Source of the DNA: Candidatus Peregrinibacteria bacterium
Lineage (GTDB): Bacteria > Patescibacteriota > Gracilibacteria > UM-FILTER-43-11
DNA length: 64,000 nucleotides
NCBI GenBank assembly: GCA_016932505.1
Contig: JAFGCT010000006.1
Location: 30,932 to 94,931, forward strand
Direction of reading: 5' to 3'
The position numbers and the translations under genes were made by a program. Positions 19,449 through 28,301 of the stretch are shown piece by piece. How positions within the stretch are numbered: position 1 is the stretch's first letter; every line of letters starts with the position of its first letter. The notes under the pieces were generated by a model that ran no database searches, was not told the origin of the DNA, and worked only from the letters and a program-made list of their open reading frames with translations.

Positions 19449-20312
19449 TTAGTACATTTTTGCTATAGCATCTTTCCAGCTCTGATGAATTATATCTTTG
19501 CTTTCTCGCGTAATATGTCCCGCGCCACCCACCCAACAATAAGATGGTTGGCCTACTTGATTATTGTCTTTATCAATAATCATAAAGTTAACTCTTGTGC
19601 CAATCGAATAATCAACTGATCCAGGTTCATGAAGTTTATAAAAATTATGAAGGCCTTCCATTTCAATATTATCTCTTGCATATTTTTCTGCATTTGCCTG
19701 AGTCATTCCTTCTCCACCTAGATAAAATGGCAAACCTAAAATCTTTTCTTGCTTTTTACCATCTCTATCTATTAAATCAATTTTAATTTGATATTCACCT
19801 GGAGGAATATTAATGGCACTTTCTAAAGGTGTAGGAGTAATTATATCATCGTTATCTATTAGCCATTTACATGCTTTGAACACGCGATTGCTATGCTTCA
19901 AGTTGTCGAGCAATTTCTGATTAATTTCTTTATGGAATTCTTTTCTTGCTAAACTGATATTATATAAATAATGACGATTTTTAATATCACCAAAGTATGT
20001 AGCAGGATTATCAATATCATCAGGTACAGATATTGATTCAATATATTTATCTTCTGCTTCTTGAAGAAAAACATCAGAGCCTGGTAATCCTCTAAAGTTA
20101 TCAGCGTTTATCAAAATAACATCTGCCCAGTTTCCGCCACTATATTTAAAGGATTCATCAAGGTATTGTCCAAAACCTTCTATATAGCCATTTTGTATTG
20201 CAAATGTATCTAGCTTTTGAGTCAGTTCGTTCGCACCATTCAATATTGTTTGAATCTTTTTGCGACCGAGTGGCACCTCTGTTTCAGATGATTCACTAAT
20301 TACTTCATTCAT
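19449..20312 (-). CDS. hypothetical protein (287 aa)
   Basis: ORF. Confidence 0.65.
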   Translation of the reverse strand: MNEVISESSETEVPLGRKKIQTILNGANELTQKLDTFAIQNGYIEGFGQYLDESFKYSGGNWADVILINADNFRGLPGSDVFLQEAEDKYIESISVPDDIDNPATYFGDIKNRHYLYNISLARKEFHKEINQKLLDNLKHSNRVFKACKWLIDNDDIITPTPLESAINIPPGEYQIKIDLIDRDGKKQEKILGLPFYLGGEGMTQANAEKYARDNIEMEGLHNFYKLHEPGSVDYSIGTRVNFMIIDKDNNQVGQPSYCWVGGAGHITRESKDIIHQSWKDAIAKMY

Positions 20313-20403
20313 AATAAAGTTTTTATAATATTTATTACTTAAGTTTCTTAATATTATAACATATTATATAAATAATGTACAGATAATACTAAAATTATTC
20401 CCC

Positions 20404-20437
20404 TTGACTCTGTACTACTGCTCTAGTACACTAGAGC
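20404..20437 (+). promoter_or_regulatory. promoter TTGACT-17-TACACT with overlapping operator-like palindrome GCTCTAGTACACTAGAGC
   Basis: Palindrome 20420-20437 covers the -10, 5 bp before the TrpR-family ATG. Confidence 0.75.
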
Positions 20438-20441
20438 CCGC

Positions 20442-20756
20442 ATGAAAAAAAATGACGATAAAATACGTGGTGTAGCCAAAATAATAATGTTGGCAAAAAA
20501 CGAAGACGAGGTAATCGGCATATTACACGACTTATTTACAAAATCCGAAATTGAAAAGGCACATGAACGTGTTAAGATTTTTGCATGTTTAAAAGATGGC
20601 AAATCCCAACGTGAAACAAAAAAGGAATCACATGCGGCTATTGCTACAGTTAGCCATGGTGCTAAATTTTTAAAAAACTCAGCAGTAATAATCCGTCAGG
20701 TAATAGAAACAGCGCAGAATATGGAATGGTGGCGCAGTCTTTTTTGGCGGTCCTGA
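20442..20756 (+). CDS. Trp repressor (TrpR/YerC-like) family protein
   Basis: LFTKSEIEKAHERVKIFACLKDGKSQRETKKESHAAIATVSHG helix-turn-helix. Confidence 0.82.
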   Translation: MKKNDDKIRGVAKIIMLAKNEDEVIGILHDLFTKSEIEKAHERVKIFACLKDGKSQRETKKESHAAIATVSHGAKFLKNSAVIIRQVIETAQNMEWWRSLFWRS

Positions 20757-20838
20757 TAACATTTATCATTTAATATTTAATATTTATCATTTCCGCTTTA
20801 TATAAGTGGATTTTTTTATTTTTAACCAATTTAATATA

Positions 20839-21405
20839 ATGACAAATCTAGATAGAGAAACATCTCCAAAGGACAATCGTATTTTTATGGTAGGTAATGA
20901 GGGAAAAATCACATCTGAAAAAGTGATAATACACCCGATATCAACTATCGAAGAGGCCCGGGTATTGCAGGAAAATACTCGTCACAAAGTATTATTAATG
21001 TCTAAAGAATTATTGGTAGCAATTCAGGAGACAGAAGAATCTCGTCCTGCAATTGAAGACTTAGGTGGGGTCAATAATAATGGGAATAAAAAACAACCTA
21101 CAGGAACTCTTATAGAAAATGGAGCATCTACTACAAAAGCTTTAGCTATTCATAAAGTGAACTATCCAGGTGCTATAATGACTCTTCAAAAAAATTCAGG
21201 TAATAATTGCTTTGCATTATCGACCGATCTCGCAAGAGCATTAAAGGAATCGGATTGTGAAAATGGCATTGTTCTTGAAGCTTCTGAATGTTCAGTATCA
21301 ACCAGAGAAGAATTGGACGGAATATTTGGAGTTACTCATAGCAAAGAGCCGTTACCATTTTCTGGTCTACCAATAGGAGGTCCAGTGTATGGAGGAGGCT
21401 ATTAG
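20839..21405 (+). CDS. hypothetical protein (188 aa)
   Basis: ORF; ATG at 20839 preferred over 20806. Confidence 0.6.
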   Translation: MTNLDRETSPKDNRIFMVGNEGKITSEKVIIHPISTIEEARVLQENTRHKVLLMSKELLVAIQETEESRPAIEDLGGVNNNGNKKQPTGTLIENGASTTKALAIHKVNYPGAIMTLQKNSGNNCFALSTDLARALKESDCENGIVLEASECSVSTREELDGIFGVTHSKEPLPFSGLPIGGPVYGGGY

Positions 21406-21479
21406 TATGTTTGCTTAAAAAAATAAAGAAAATTAGGAAAAATAACGTATAATAGATTTAGTCCAATAACCTAATTATT

Positions 21480-22919
21480 ATGAAACGAATTATCCCCTTT
21501 CTTTTTTCTTTCTTTATTTTTACTTCTGTTACACTTGCGGGTGATTGCTTTAGTGATCCAATTTACGAACGTGACTGGAACGCAGTTATTACGACAGGTA
21601 TGAGAGTGAGGGATGTAGCTTGTATGGAGGGTTCCACTGTTCTTACTACTGTCCCAGTTGGACACGTTGTCCATGTAATTGCAGAGACAGATGGGTGGTA
21701 TAAAGTACAGACTGCAGATGGAACAGTTGGATGGTCTGGTCAATGGTTACTTGAGCCAACAAATAAACCATTTAATACAGTATCCCCAACTACTCCCGCG
21801 CCGACAAATGAACCACTTTATGATATTGTTGGTAATCAATTTGAAACAGCAATTCGCTATTTAAAAGAAAAAAATATTATTGAAGGCTACAGCGACGGAA
21901 GTTATAAGCCATCTAAAAGCGTTAATCGTGCGGAATTCACAAAGATAATTGTAGAGGCAAAACTTGCTTCAAATCCAGTATCATCTGCATCCAATTGTTT
22001 CCCGGATGTAAAATCTAGTGATTGGTTTGCTGGCTATGTGTGTTATGCAAAAAACAACGGAATAATTGGAGGATACCCAGATGGATATTTTAGACCAGCT
22101 GAAACAATCAATCTGGCAGAAGCTGCCAAGATATTGGTTAACACTTTAAATGTGAGCAAATCATCTACGGAAAGTAGTGTATGGTATAAAGTTTTTATCG
22201 AAGCACTGCAGAATAAAAGCTATATTCCAAATACCTTTCAATCCATCAGTCAAAAAGTGAATCGTGGTGAAATGGCGGAGATGATTTGGAGGATAAAAGA
22301 GAATGTTTACAGTCAGCCTTTTGCAACATTTGATATTCAAGAACCATCAGCGAGTGATAATTCGGGGGCGCTTATGTCATGTGCGGATTCTAATATTCCA
22401 TCATCAGTCGACATGGAAGCAGTCCGTACTAAATGGTTACAATTGTATAACAATGCTCGCGCACAGCAGGGTTTAAGCGCATATTCTTACAACGATTATT
22501 TAAATCGTAGTGCTACAGTTTGGTCTGAATATATGAATGATACAAATACCATGTCTCACAAACGTCCAGGTCAAACAAACTATTACGATTATTCAATAAT
22601 TACCAAATGGTTTGCCGACCTTGGTCTAACTTTCGCGAATAATTATGGTGTCACCTACAGTGAAAATATCGGATACGGAACATATCGTTGTAGTGACAGC
22701 GACTGCACTCAGGAAATGATAGATGCTATTGAACCAATTTTTAATGCGTATATGGCGGAAAGGGGAACGGGATATACAGCTCATTACGACAGTGTGATGA
22801 ATAAGTATTTCAAAATTATCGGTTTAGGAATATCTGTAAATACGTCAAAAGAGGTGATGTATTTAACCGTGCATTATGGAACGGAATTAACATCAAATCC
22901 AGGAAGTGTTTGTGAGTAA
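21480..22919 (+). CDS. secreted surface protein: SH3b + SLH repeats + CAP/SCP domain
   Basis: Signal peptide; TGMRVRDVACMEGSTVLTTVPVGHVV (SH3b); AIRYLKEKNIIEGYSDGSYKPSKSVNRAEFTKI (SLH); SATVWSEYMNDTNTMSHKRPG...SENIGYG (CAP). Confidence 0.87.
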   Translation: MKRIIPFLFSFFIFTSVTLAGDCFSDPIYERDWNAVITTGMRVRDVACMEGSTVLTTVPVGHVVHVIAETDGWYKVQTADGTVGWSGQWLLEPTNKPFNTVSPTTPAPTNEPLYDIVGNQFETAIRYLKEKNIIEGYSDGSYKPSKSVNRAEFTKIIVEAKLASNPVSSASNCFPDVKSSDWFAGYVCYAKNNGIIGGYPDGYFRPAETINLAEAAKILVNTLNVSKSSTESSVWYKVFIEALQNKSYIPNTFQSISQKVNRGEMAEMIWRIKENVYSQPFATFDIQEPSASDNSGALMSCADSNIPSSVDMEAVRTKWLQLYNNARAQQGLSAYSYNDYLNRSATVWSEYMNDTNTMSHKRPGQTNYYDYSIITKWFADLGLTFANNYGVTYSENIGYGTYRCSDSDCTQEMIDAIEPIFNAYMAERGTGYTAHYDSVMNKYFKIIGLGISVNTSKEVMYLTVHYGTELTSNPGSVCE

Positions 22920-22922
22920 TGA

Positions 22923-23033
22923 ATGTCTGAACCCTGATTTACTTGATTACAGGATTGCCATGATTTTTAATAGGAAAAGTACTTTATTTAAATCAAGTAA
23001 TCATTTAAATCAGGAGAATTAAGGTTCAGACAT
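22923..23033. repeat. large hairpin element with ATGTCTGAACC/GGTTCAGACAT termini between convergent genes
   Basis: 11-bp perfect terminal arms plus internal CTGATTTA / TAAATCAG similarity. Confidence 0.9.
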
Positions 23034-23837
23034 TTACTCACACCACCTAATATCACTTCCACAATCCAGCATTCCTATTTTAAATCCATCAGGACATCCA
23101 TCCGCTGTCATTAGTTTATAACCTCCGCTTATCATCACTTCCACGGAAGCAAAACAGCAATCTGGTTTTGATCTTGTTTTGCATACATCCATCAAATCCA
23201 AATAGTATTCATCAATTTCAGGAATATCACCATCCGATTTAGGTGGAATAGCATCACTTGTAGGCTCGTCAAAAAATGTAGCTGATGAACCACCACCTCG
23301 GATAATACTCTCTTCAGCACCTTCTCCTACGTCATCGAGTTCCTTCATCATCATAATATTTGTATTATCATCTTCAGGAGACTCTATAATCGGCTCTACA
23401 ACTTGGTCTACAACTTTGTCTACAACAGGTAGCATTTTTTGAGTCCTTATAATCGGAGCAAGATTAATATCAATATCCATTTCTTGTTCATCAATTAATT
23501 CATTGATATTAAAATCGGTGTTTTGAATTTCAATCTTTTTTCTTCCAAGCTGATCTGTGTCATACAACGAAATAATAATTACCAAGGCAATTGCTACACT
23601 GCCGAATGTATAAAGGAAGTTCAAAAGGCTAAATTTAAATGCAGGCTTATTGCTCATCTCCTCAGCCTTTGCAGAAAGAGACCTACGAAGTCCGTTCACA
23701 AAAACTTTATCCATTTTAATGTCAGGTTTTGCCTCTATTAATTTTTCAACAAGTTTTTCCAAATCCTTCCCTTGTTTTTTTAAGCTCGGGTCAATTTTAT
23801 ATAAGTCATTTATGATTGATTGAATGCCCTTTTTCAT
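23034..23837 (-). CDS. single-pass membrane protein, possible anti-sigma partner
   Basis: Adjacent downstream of the sigma factor gene; one TM; Cys-rich C-terminus. Confidence 0.5.
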   Translation of the reverse strand: MKKGIQSIINDLYKIDPSLKKQGKDLEKLVEKLIEAKPDIKMDKVFVNGLRRSLSAKAEEMSNKPAFKFSLLNFLYTFGSVAIALVIIISLYDTDQLGRKKIEIQNTDFNINELIDEQEMDIDINLAPIIRTQKMLPVVDKVVDQVVEPIIESPEDDNTNIMMMKELDDVGEGAEESIIRGGGSSATFFDEPTSDAIPPKSDGDIPEIDEYYLDLMDVCKTRSKPDCCFASVEVMISGGYKLMTADGCPDGFKIGMLDCGSDIRWCE

Positions 23838-23839
23838 AA

Positions 23840-24388
23840 TTAAATAAAATAAATAAGTAATGCCAATACTGCCAAATCTCCGCGTAAATTTTCAATTGTC
23901 CTTTTAAACATCATCTTACAACTCGCTTCGGTTTTACCTGTAATTTCCGCAATTTCCTGAAAGCTATGACCACCCCATACCCTAAGCATTACAACTTCAC
24001 GCTGACTGGATTTTAGTTTTTTAAGATATTTCTTAACTTCTTCCATCTTCATTTTTACATCTAAATCTGTAACAATATCGTCTTTAGTTGAAAGTCCCCA
24101 AACATCATCAATATCTGCAGTTTCTTTATTTGAACGAAAATGATCTGTAATGGTATTTCTGGCAATTTGGTATAGCCATGTTTTAAAAGAAGCTTTGTCA
24201 GAATTGAAAGTCTGAATTTTTTCCAATGATTTTGTAAACACAATGCTTACGAGGTCTTCCGCAGTTTCTTTGTGGTGAGTTTTATAAAACACAAAATTGT
24301 ATATCGGTTTTATATATTCATCGTACAAGGTACTAAACGCGGTTAAGTCGCCTTTTTGGCAGAGTGCTATGGCTTTTGCCTCTTCCAT
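23840..24388 (-). CDS. ECF-type RNA polymerase sigma factor
   Basis: DLVSIVFTKSLEKI, WLYQIARNTITDHFR, QREVVMLRVWGGHSFQEIAEITGKTEASCKMMFKR. Confidence 0.9.
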   Translation of the reverse strand: MEEAKAIALCQKGDLTAFSTLYDEYIKPIYNFVFYKTHHKETAEDLVSIVFTKSLEKIQTFNSDKASFKTWLYQIARNTITDHFRSNKETADIDDVWGLSTKDDIVTDLDVKMKMEEVKKYLKKLKSSQREVVMLRVWGGHSFQEIAEITGKTEASCKMMFKRTIENLRGDLAVLALLIYFI

Positions 24389-24647
24389 GGGATGCTTTTT
24401 AGGTGAGTGCTTCTAAGGAATTGAGCCGGCTCTTTTCCAGCACCCAAATTATTATACGTTTAAATATTAAAAAAGTAACAATTATTTAATTTCTAAAGCC
24501 TAAATTCGAAATACTTAACAAATCCCAAATTACAAATTACAAATTTTAAAATTTTAAGTGCCCAATTTATAGCATTAAAGTTTGTAATTTGTTTAGAGTT
24601 TAGATATTAGAAATTAGTATTTGACAACCATTGATGGTTATAGTAAC

Positions 24648-24667
24648 ATTTAGACGTTCATCTAAAT
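24648..24667. promoter_or_regulatory. operator-like inverted repeat ATTTAGA-CGTTCA-TCTAAAT
   Basis: Perfect 7-bp arms between TTGACA (24621) and the ArsR-family ATG. Confidence 0.7.
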
Positions 24668-24676
24668 ATCTATTTA

Positions 24677-24931
24677 ATGGATTCTGTATTTAAAGCATTA
24701 TCGGATAAAAACAGACGAGATATTCTCTCGCTTTTAAAAAAGAAAGACATGACAGTCGGTGAAATTAAAAAGCATTTTAAAATAACAGGTGCCTCTCTTT
24801 CTCATCATCTCGACATTTTAAAACGCGCCAATCTTGTTACTGCGGAACGTGATGGCCAATTTATCAAATACTCTTTAAACGTATCCGTTTTTGAAGAGAT
24901 TATGAAACTATTTTATAAATTTTTTAAATAA
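24677..24931 (+). CDS. ArsR-family regulator (SdpR-like)
   Basis: FKALSDKNRRDILSLLKKKDMTVGEIKKHFKITGASLSHHLDILKRANLV. Confidence 0.88.
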   Translation: MDSVFKALSDKNRRDILSLLKKKDMTVGEIKKHFKITGASLSHHLDILKRANLVTAERDGQFIKYSLNVSVFEEIMKLFYKFFK

Positions 24932-24937
24932 TTCAAT

Positions 24938-25576
24938 ATGAAATCAAAAGGTTTTATTCTTCGTTTATCTATAGTACTTGCAATGATTATTGCAACATTA
25001 TTCCTTTATCCAAAATTACCGGACATAATTCCAACTCATTGGAACTTCCAAGGTCAGCCAGATGATTGGGGAGCTAAGACATGGGCCGCATGGCTGATTC
25101 CTGGAATTTCATTATTGATGATTATTCTTTTTCCAATTCTTGCAAAAATCGATCCGCGCCATAAAAATTACAAAAAGTTTTGGGGAGTGTGGGAAATAAT
25201 CCAAACAATAATTATTGCATTTTTCGGTTTCATATATTTTATACAGTATTACATGACGCTATATCCGGAAAATCAAAATCTAATGCAACCCATAATGCTT
25301 TCGGCAGTCGGTTTACTTTTTATAGTGCTCGGAAACTACATGGGTAAAATTCGGCAGAATTATTTTGTAGGGATTAAAACTCCGTGGACATTAAACGATA
25401 AAGAAGTATGGCAAAAAACACATCGCGTCGGTGGATGGGCATTTGTAATAGCAGGAATTTTATATTTATTTGAAGCATGGACAGGTCTTTTTATCGGCCC
25501 AGTGTTTATTATAACTATTACAGGTGTAGTGGTAGTTCCAATTGTGTATTCTTACGTAATTTCGAAGAAGAACTAA
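24938..25576 (+). CDS. SdpI/DUF1648-family membrane protein
   Basis: PKLPDIIPTHWNFQGQPDDWGAKTWAAWLIPG; GNYMGKIRQNYFVGIKTPWTLNDKEVWQKTHRVGG. Confidence 0.88.
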   Translation: MKSKGFILRLSIVLAMIIATLFLYPKLPDIIPTHWNFQGQPDDWGAKTWAAWLIPGISLLMIILFPILAKIDPRHKNYKKFWGVWEIIQTIIIAFFGFIYFIQYYMTLYPENQNLMQPIMLSAVGLLFIVLGNYMGKIRQNYFVGIKTPWTLNDKEVWQKTHRVGGWAFVIAGILYLFEAWTGLFIGPVFIITITGVVVVPIVYSYVISKKN

Positions 25577-25581
25577 ATAGT

Positions 25582-25610
25582 TTGACAATTATTAATATGA
25601 ATAGTAAACT
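25582..25610 (+). promoter_or_regulatory. promoter TTGACA-17-TAAACT
   Basis: Upstream of the structured leader of the first small-protein gene. Confidence 0.6.
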
Positions 25611-25694
25611 CGCACTCTATCATTTTAGAATATAGTGTACTTTGTTAGTAATACTATATTCTTGATACAAATTATGTCATCTTGTTTTCAATTA

Positions 25695-25744
25695 TATCAC
25701 TGCACTTTCGCAGTGTTATAAATACCTCCGATATGGAGGAGATA
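25695..25744 (+). promoter_or_regulatory. structured leader motif, copy 1
   Basis: TATCACTGC-ACTTTC-GCAGTGTTATAAATACCTCC-GATAT-GGAGGAGA; two hairpins, the second pairs CCTCC with GGAGG. Confidence 0.8.
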
Positions 25745-25755
25745 TGGAGATCACT

Positions 25756-25905
25756 ATGAGTGGAAAAAAAGAAGAGACTGGAAGAGGCCATACGTACTTA
25801 ATAAGAGGCGCAACCCCTGATCCACAAACTGCGATGGAGCAAAATATCAGGAATATGACGCCACCGAAAGACCGGCCGGAAAACCAGCCACAAAAACGTC
25901 GTTGA
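25756..25905 (+). CDS. novel small protein (49 aa, MSGKKEETGRGHTYLIRGATPDPQ...)
   Basis: ORF with SD, leader motif and terminator. Confidence 0.6.
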   Translation: MSGKKEETGRGHTYLIRGATPDPQTAMEQNIRNMTPPKDRPENQPQKRR

Positions 25906-25943
25906 TCTCAGAACAAGCCTCTAGTTAGAGGCAGGAAGACATG

Positions 25944-25978
25944 GAGGGGTGGGTCGAAAGGCCCACCACCTCGTTTTT
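25944..25978 (+). terminator. intrinsic terminator
   Basis: GAGGGGTGGG...CCCACCACCTC stem then GTTTTT. Confidence 0.88.
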
Positions 25979-26132
25979 AATAAATTTTTATGTTTGTACC
26001 TTTTAATATTTACCCTTATATATTTTAAAAGAAGAATTAATTGACTAAATAAGTCAAAATGTAGTAATTTATAAACTCTTATTTTCGGTATGCGGTATTT
26101 AAATATGTCCGTATTCCGGATGAGAAAAACAA

Positions 26133-26183
26133 TATCACTGCAAATTCGCAGTGTTATTTATACCTCCAGTGGAGGAGAAGGAG
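26133..26183 (+). promoter_or_regulatory. structured leader motif, copy 2
   Basis: TATCACTGC-AAATTC-GCAGTGTTATTTATACCTCC-AGT-GGAGGAGA, near-identical to 25695-25744. Confidence 0.8.
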
Positions 26184-26188
26184 TTGTT

Positions 26189-26380
26189 ATGTTTTTACCA
26201 GGTGAAAGACCAGGAAGACTGATGCAGTGCCTGATGGCAGGTGGAATGCCTACTGAAGAAGAACGACACAGGGCAAGAAAGCAGGAAGAAAGGGATTCTC
26301 AAAACTGGTATCGCGGGCGAGAAAGCGACGATGAGCGGCGAGAGCGCGAAGAAAGACAAGGCGTTCGACGGAGAAGATAG
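26189..26380 (+). CDS. novel small charged protein (63 aa, MFLPGERPGRLMQCLMAGGMPTEEER...)
   Basis: SD AAGGAG; leader motif; start inside the longer track ORF 26090..26380. Confidence 0.6.
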   Translation: MFLPGERPGRLMQCLMAGGMPTEEERHRARKQEERDSQNWYRGRESDDERREREERQGVRRRR

Positions 26381-26442
26381 GCAATTCTAGTGGTCAGGTA
26401 ATGGAGGTTTATGGGGCGGGCTCTGCGGAGACCGCCCTCCAT

Positions 26443-26922
26443 TTAAATATGGCAAGAGCTCTGCCCTGTCTTTTGAAAATATTTCTGATGATACTCTTCC
26501 GCTTTATAAAATTCAGTGGCAGGTACAATCTCCGTAACAATTGGGTTGTCCCACTTTCCACTTTTATCCAATTCATCTTTTATTTTTTTTGCAGTTTCTT
26601 CCTGTTCTGATGTATGAAAAAATATGGATGATCTGTATTGATCGCCAATATCCGGACCCTGTTTATTAACAGTTGTTGGATTATGCATATTAAAGAATGC
26701 ATTGACCAATTCTTCGTAACTTATTTTATTTGAGTCATATTCGACTAATGTTGCCTCTGCATGTCCGGTGGTATGACTGCATACATCTTCATAGGTTGGA
26801 TTTTTAGTTTTACCTCCACTATAGCCTACTGTTGTTGAAATAACACCATCTAGCTTATCAAATGCATCTTGCACTCCCCAGAAACATCCTGCCGCAAATG
26901 TAGCTTTTTCTATTTTTTCCAT
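26443..26922 (-). CDS. msrA: peptide methionine sulfoxide reductase A
   Basis: [41 protein letters not shown]. Confidence 0.95.
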   Translation of the reverse strand: MEKIEKATFAAGCFWGVQDAFDKLDGVISTTVGYSGGKTKNPTYEDVCSHTTGHAEATLVEYDSNKISYEELVNAFFNMHNPTTVNKQGPDIGDQYRSSIFFHTSEQEETAKKIKDELDKSGKWDNPIVTEIVPATEFYKAEEYHQKYFQKTGQSSCHI

Positions 26923-26997
26923 ATATTGATTTTATCATAAATACACAAACAAAAAAGCAAGCTACTGCCGGGAATGCAATTCTTGCTTTTTTGTTTC

Positions 26998-27085
26998 TGG
27001 CGGAGAGACAGGGATTCGAACCCTGGGAACCTTGCGATTCAACAGTTTTCAAGACTGCCGCATTCGACCACTCTGCCATCTCTCC
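26998..27085 (-). tRNA. tRNA-Ser(TGA), CCA encoded
   Basis: GGAGAGATGGCAGAGTGGTCGAATGCGGCAGTCTTGAAAACTG...GGTTCGAATCCCTGTCTCTCCGCCA. Confidence 0.95.
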
Positions 27086-27293
27086 ATCAGCACGAAAGAG
27101 TTTACGGAAGACGGACCAAAAAATCAAGTAAGTTATTACTGCTTGACTTATGCAAGTATTTAACATATAATTCCGTTGTAATCTCCTCAAGTTAGTTTTT
27201 TCTCTTAGTGAATGAAAGTGTCTACTTCTCATTGCATAATAGATCTAAGTTGCTCTGTAGGAAGTTCACATTTATTCATTAATTTTTCATTAA

Positions 27294-27551
27294 ATGGGAA
27301 ATAAATTATATGTAGGAAATCTTTCTTACAAATTAACTGACGAGGCTCTTAAAGAAGCTTTTGCTCAGGCTGGTACAGTTGAAGAAGCTGTGATTATTAC
27401 AGACAGAATGTCTGGAAGATCTAAAGGATTTGGTTTTATTACTATGTCTACCGGTGAAGAAGCTCAGGCTGCTATAGAAATGTGGCACGAAAAAGAGCTT
27501 GATGGTCGTAAGCTAATCGTTAACGAAGCTCGTCCACCAAGAGAGAGATAA
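27294..27551 (+). CDS. RRM-type RNA-binding protein
   Basis: KLYVGNLSYKLTDEALKEAF (RNP2), SKGFGFITM (RNP1). Confidence 0.95.
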   Translation: MGNKLYVGNLSYKLTDEALKEAFAQAGTVEEAVIITDRMSGRSKGFGFITMSTGEEAQAAIEMWHEKELDGRKLIVNEARPPRER

Positions 27552-27565
27552 TTTCTCCAATCAAC

Positions 27566-27602
27566 AAAAACAGCCTTTCGGTTCGCCGATTGGCTGTTTT
27601 TT
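27566..27602 (+). terminator. intrinsic terminator
   Basis: AAAAACAGCC...GGCTGTTTTTT. Confidence 0.88.
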
Positions 27603-27618
27603 GATGTATAATCACAGC

Positions 27619-28167
27619 ATGACTAAAACAACAATATTAATCGAAGGCTACACATCTGGTGATACTGGCGGACGAAGCTGCTGTACAGTTACTTTGGTAC
27701 AGGATGGTGATATCAATATGATTATCGATCCTGGTACTACATCAAGTCAGCAGGTTCTAGTTGACGCACTAAAAAAAGAAAATCTATCAATTGAAGATAT
27801 CAATGTAGTTGGCATAACCCATGCTCATACGGATCACAACCGCAATGTAGGTATGTTCCAAAAGGCAAAGGTAATTGATTACTGGGGATGGTGGGAAGGC
27901 GATTTGTGGACTGAATCAAATGGCAGAGTATCGGATAACATCGAAATAATAAAAACTCCAGGTCACAGCGATGATAGTATTACTTTTCTTATCCAAACTG
28001 ATGACGGAATTACCGCAATTTGTGGTGATGTTTTTTGGAAGGAAAACGAACCTGAAAAAGACGCTTATGCTAATAATCTCAAAATGCTTGAAGCGAGTCG
28101 TCAATTGGTTTTAAAAAAAGCTGATTACATTATTCCGGGACATGGTAGAATGTATATTACTGGTTGA
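27619..28167 (+). CDS. MBL-fold metallohydrolase
   Basis: GITHAHTDHNRNVG, KTPGHSDDSITF, IPGHG. Confidence 0.9.
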   Translation: MTKTTILIEGYTSGDTGGRSCCTVTLVQDGDINMIIDPGTTSSQQVLVDALKKENLSIEDINVVGITHAHTDHNRNVGMFQKAKVIDYWGWWEGDLWTESNGRVSDNIEIIKTPGHSDDSITFLIQTDDGITAICGDVFWKENEPEKDAYANNLKMLEASRQLVLKKADYIIPGHGRMYITG

Positions 28168-28215
28168 AGACCTAGTGGGAGTCCTTGTAGGAGACCTGAT
28201 CGGTATCCTATAGGT

Positions 28216-28293
28216 CACCAACTAGGTCACCAACAAGAACCCCAATTAGTTCACCAACTAGGTCACCAACAAGAACCCCAATTAGTTCACCAA
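28216..28293 (+). repeat. 36-bp tandem repeat x2 plus partial third unit
   Basis: CACCAACTAGGTCACCAACAAGAACCCCAATTAGTT at 28216-28251 and 28252-28287. Confidence 0.97.
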
Positions 28294-28301
28294 TTAAAAT
28301 T

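Noticed and set aside
26090-26188. Longer 96-aa version of the second small protein
   Set aside because: Its extra N-terminus would be translated through the conserved structured leader; the SD-spaced ATG at 26189 fits better
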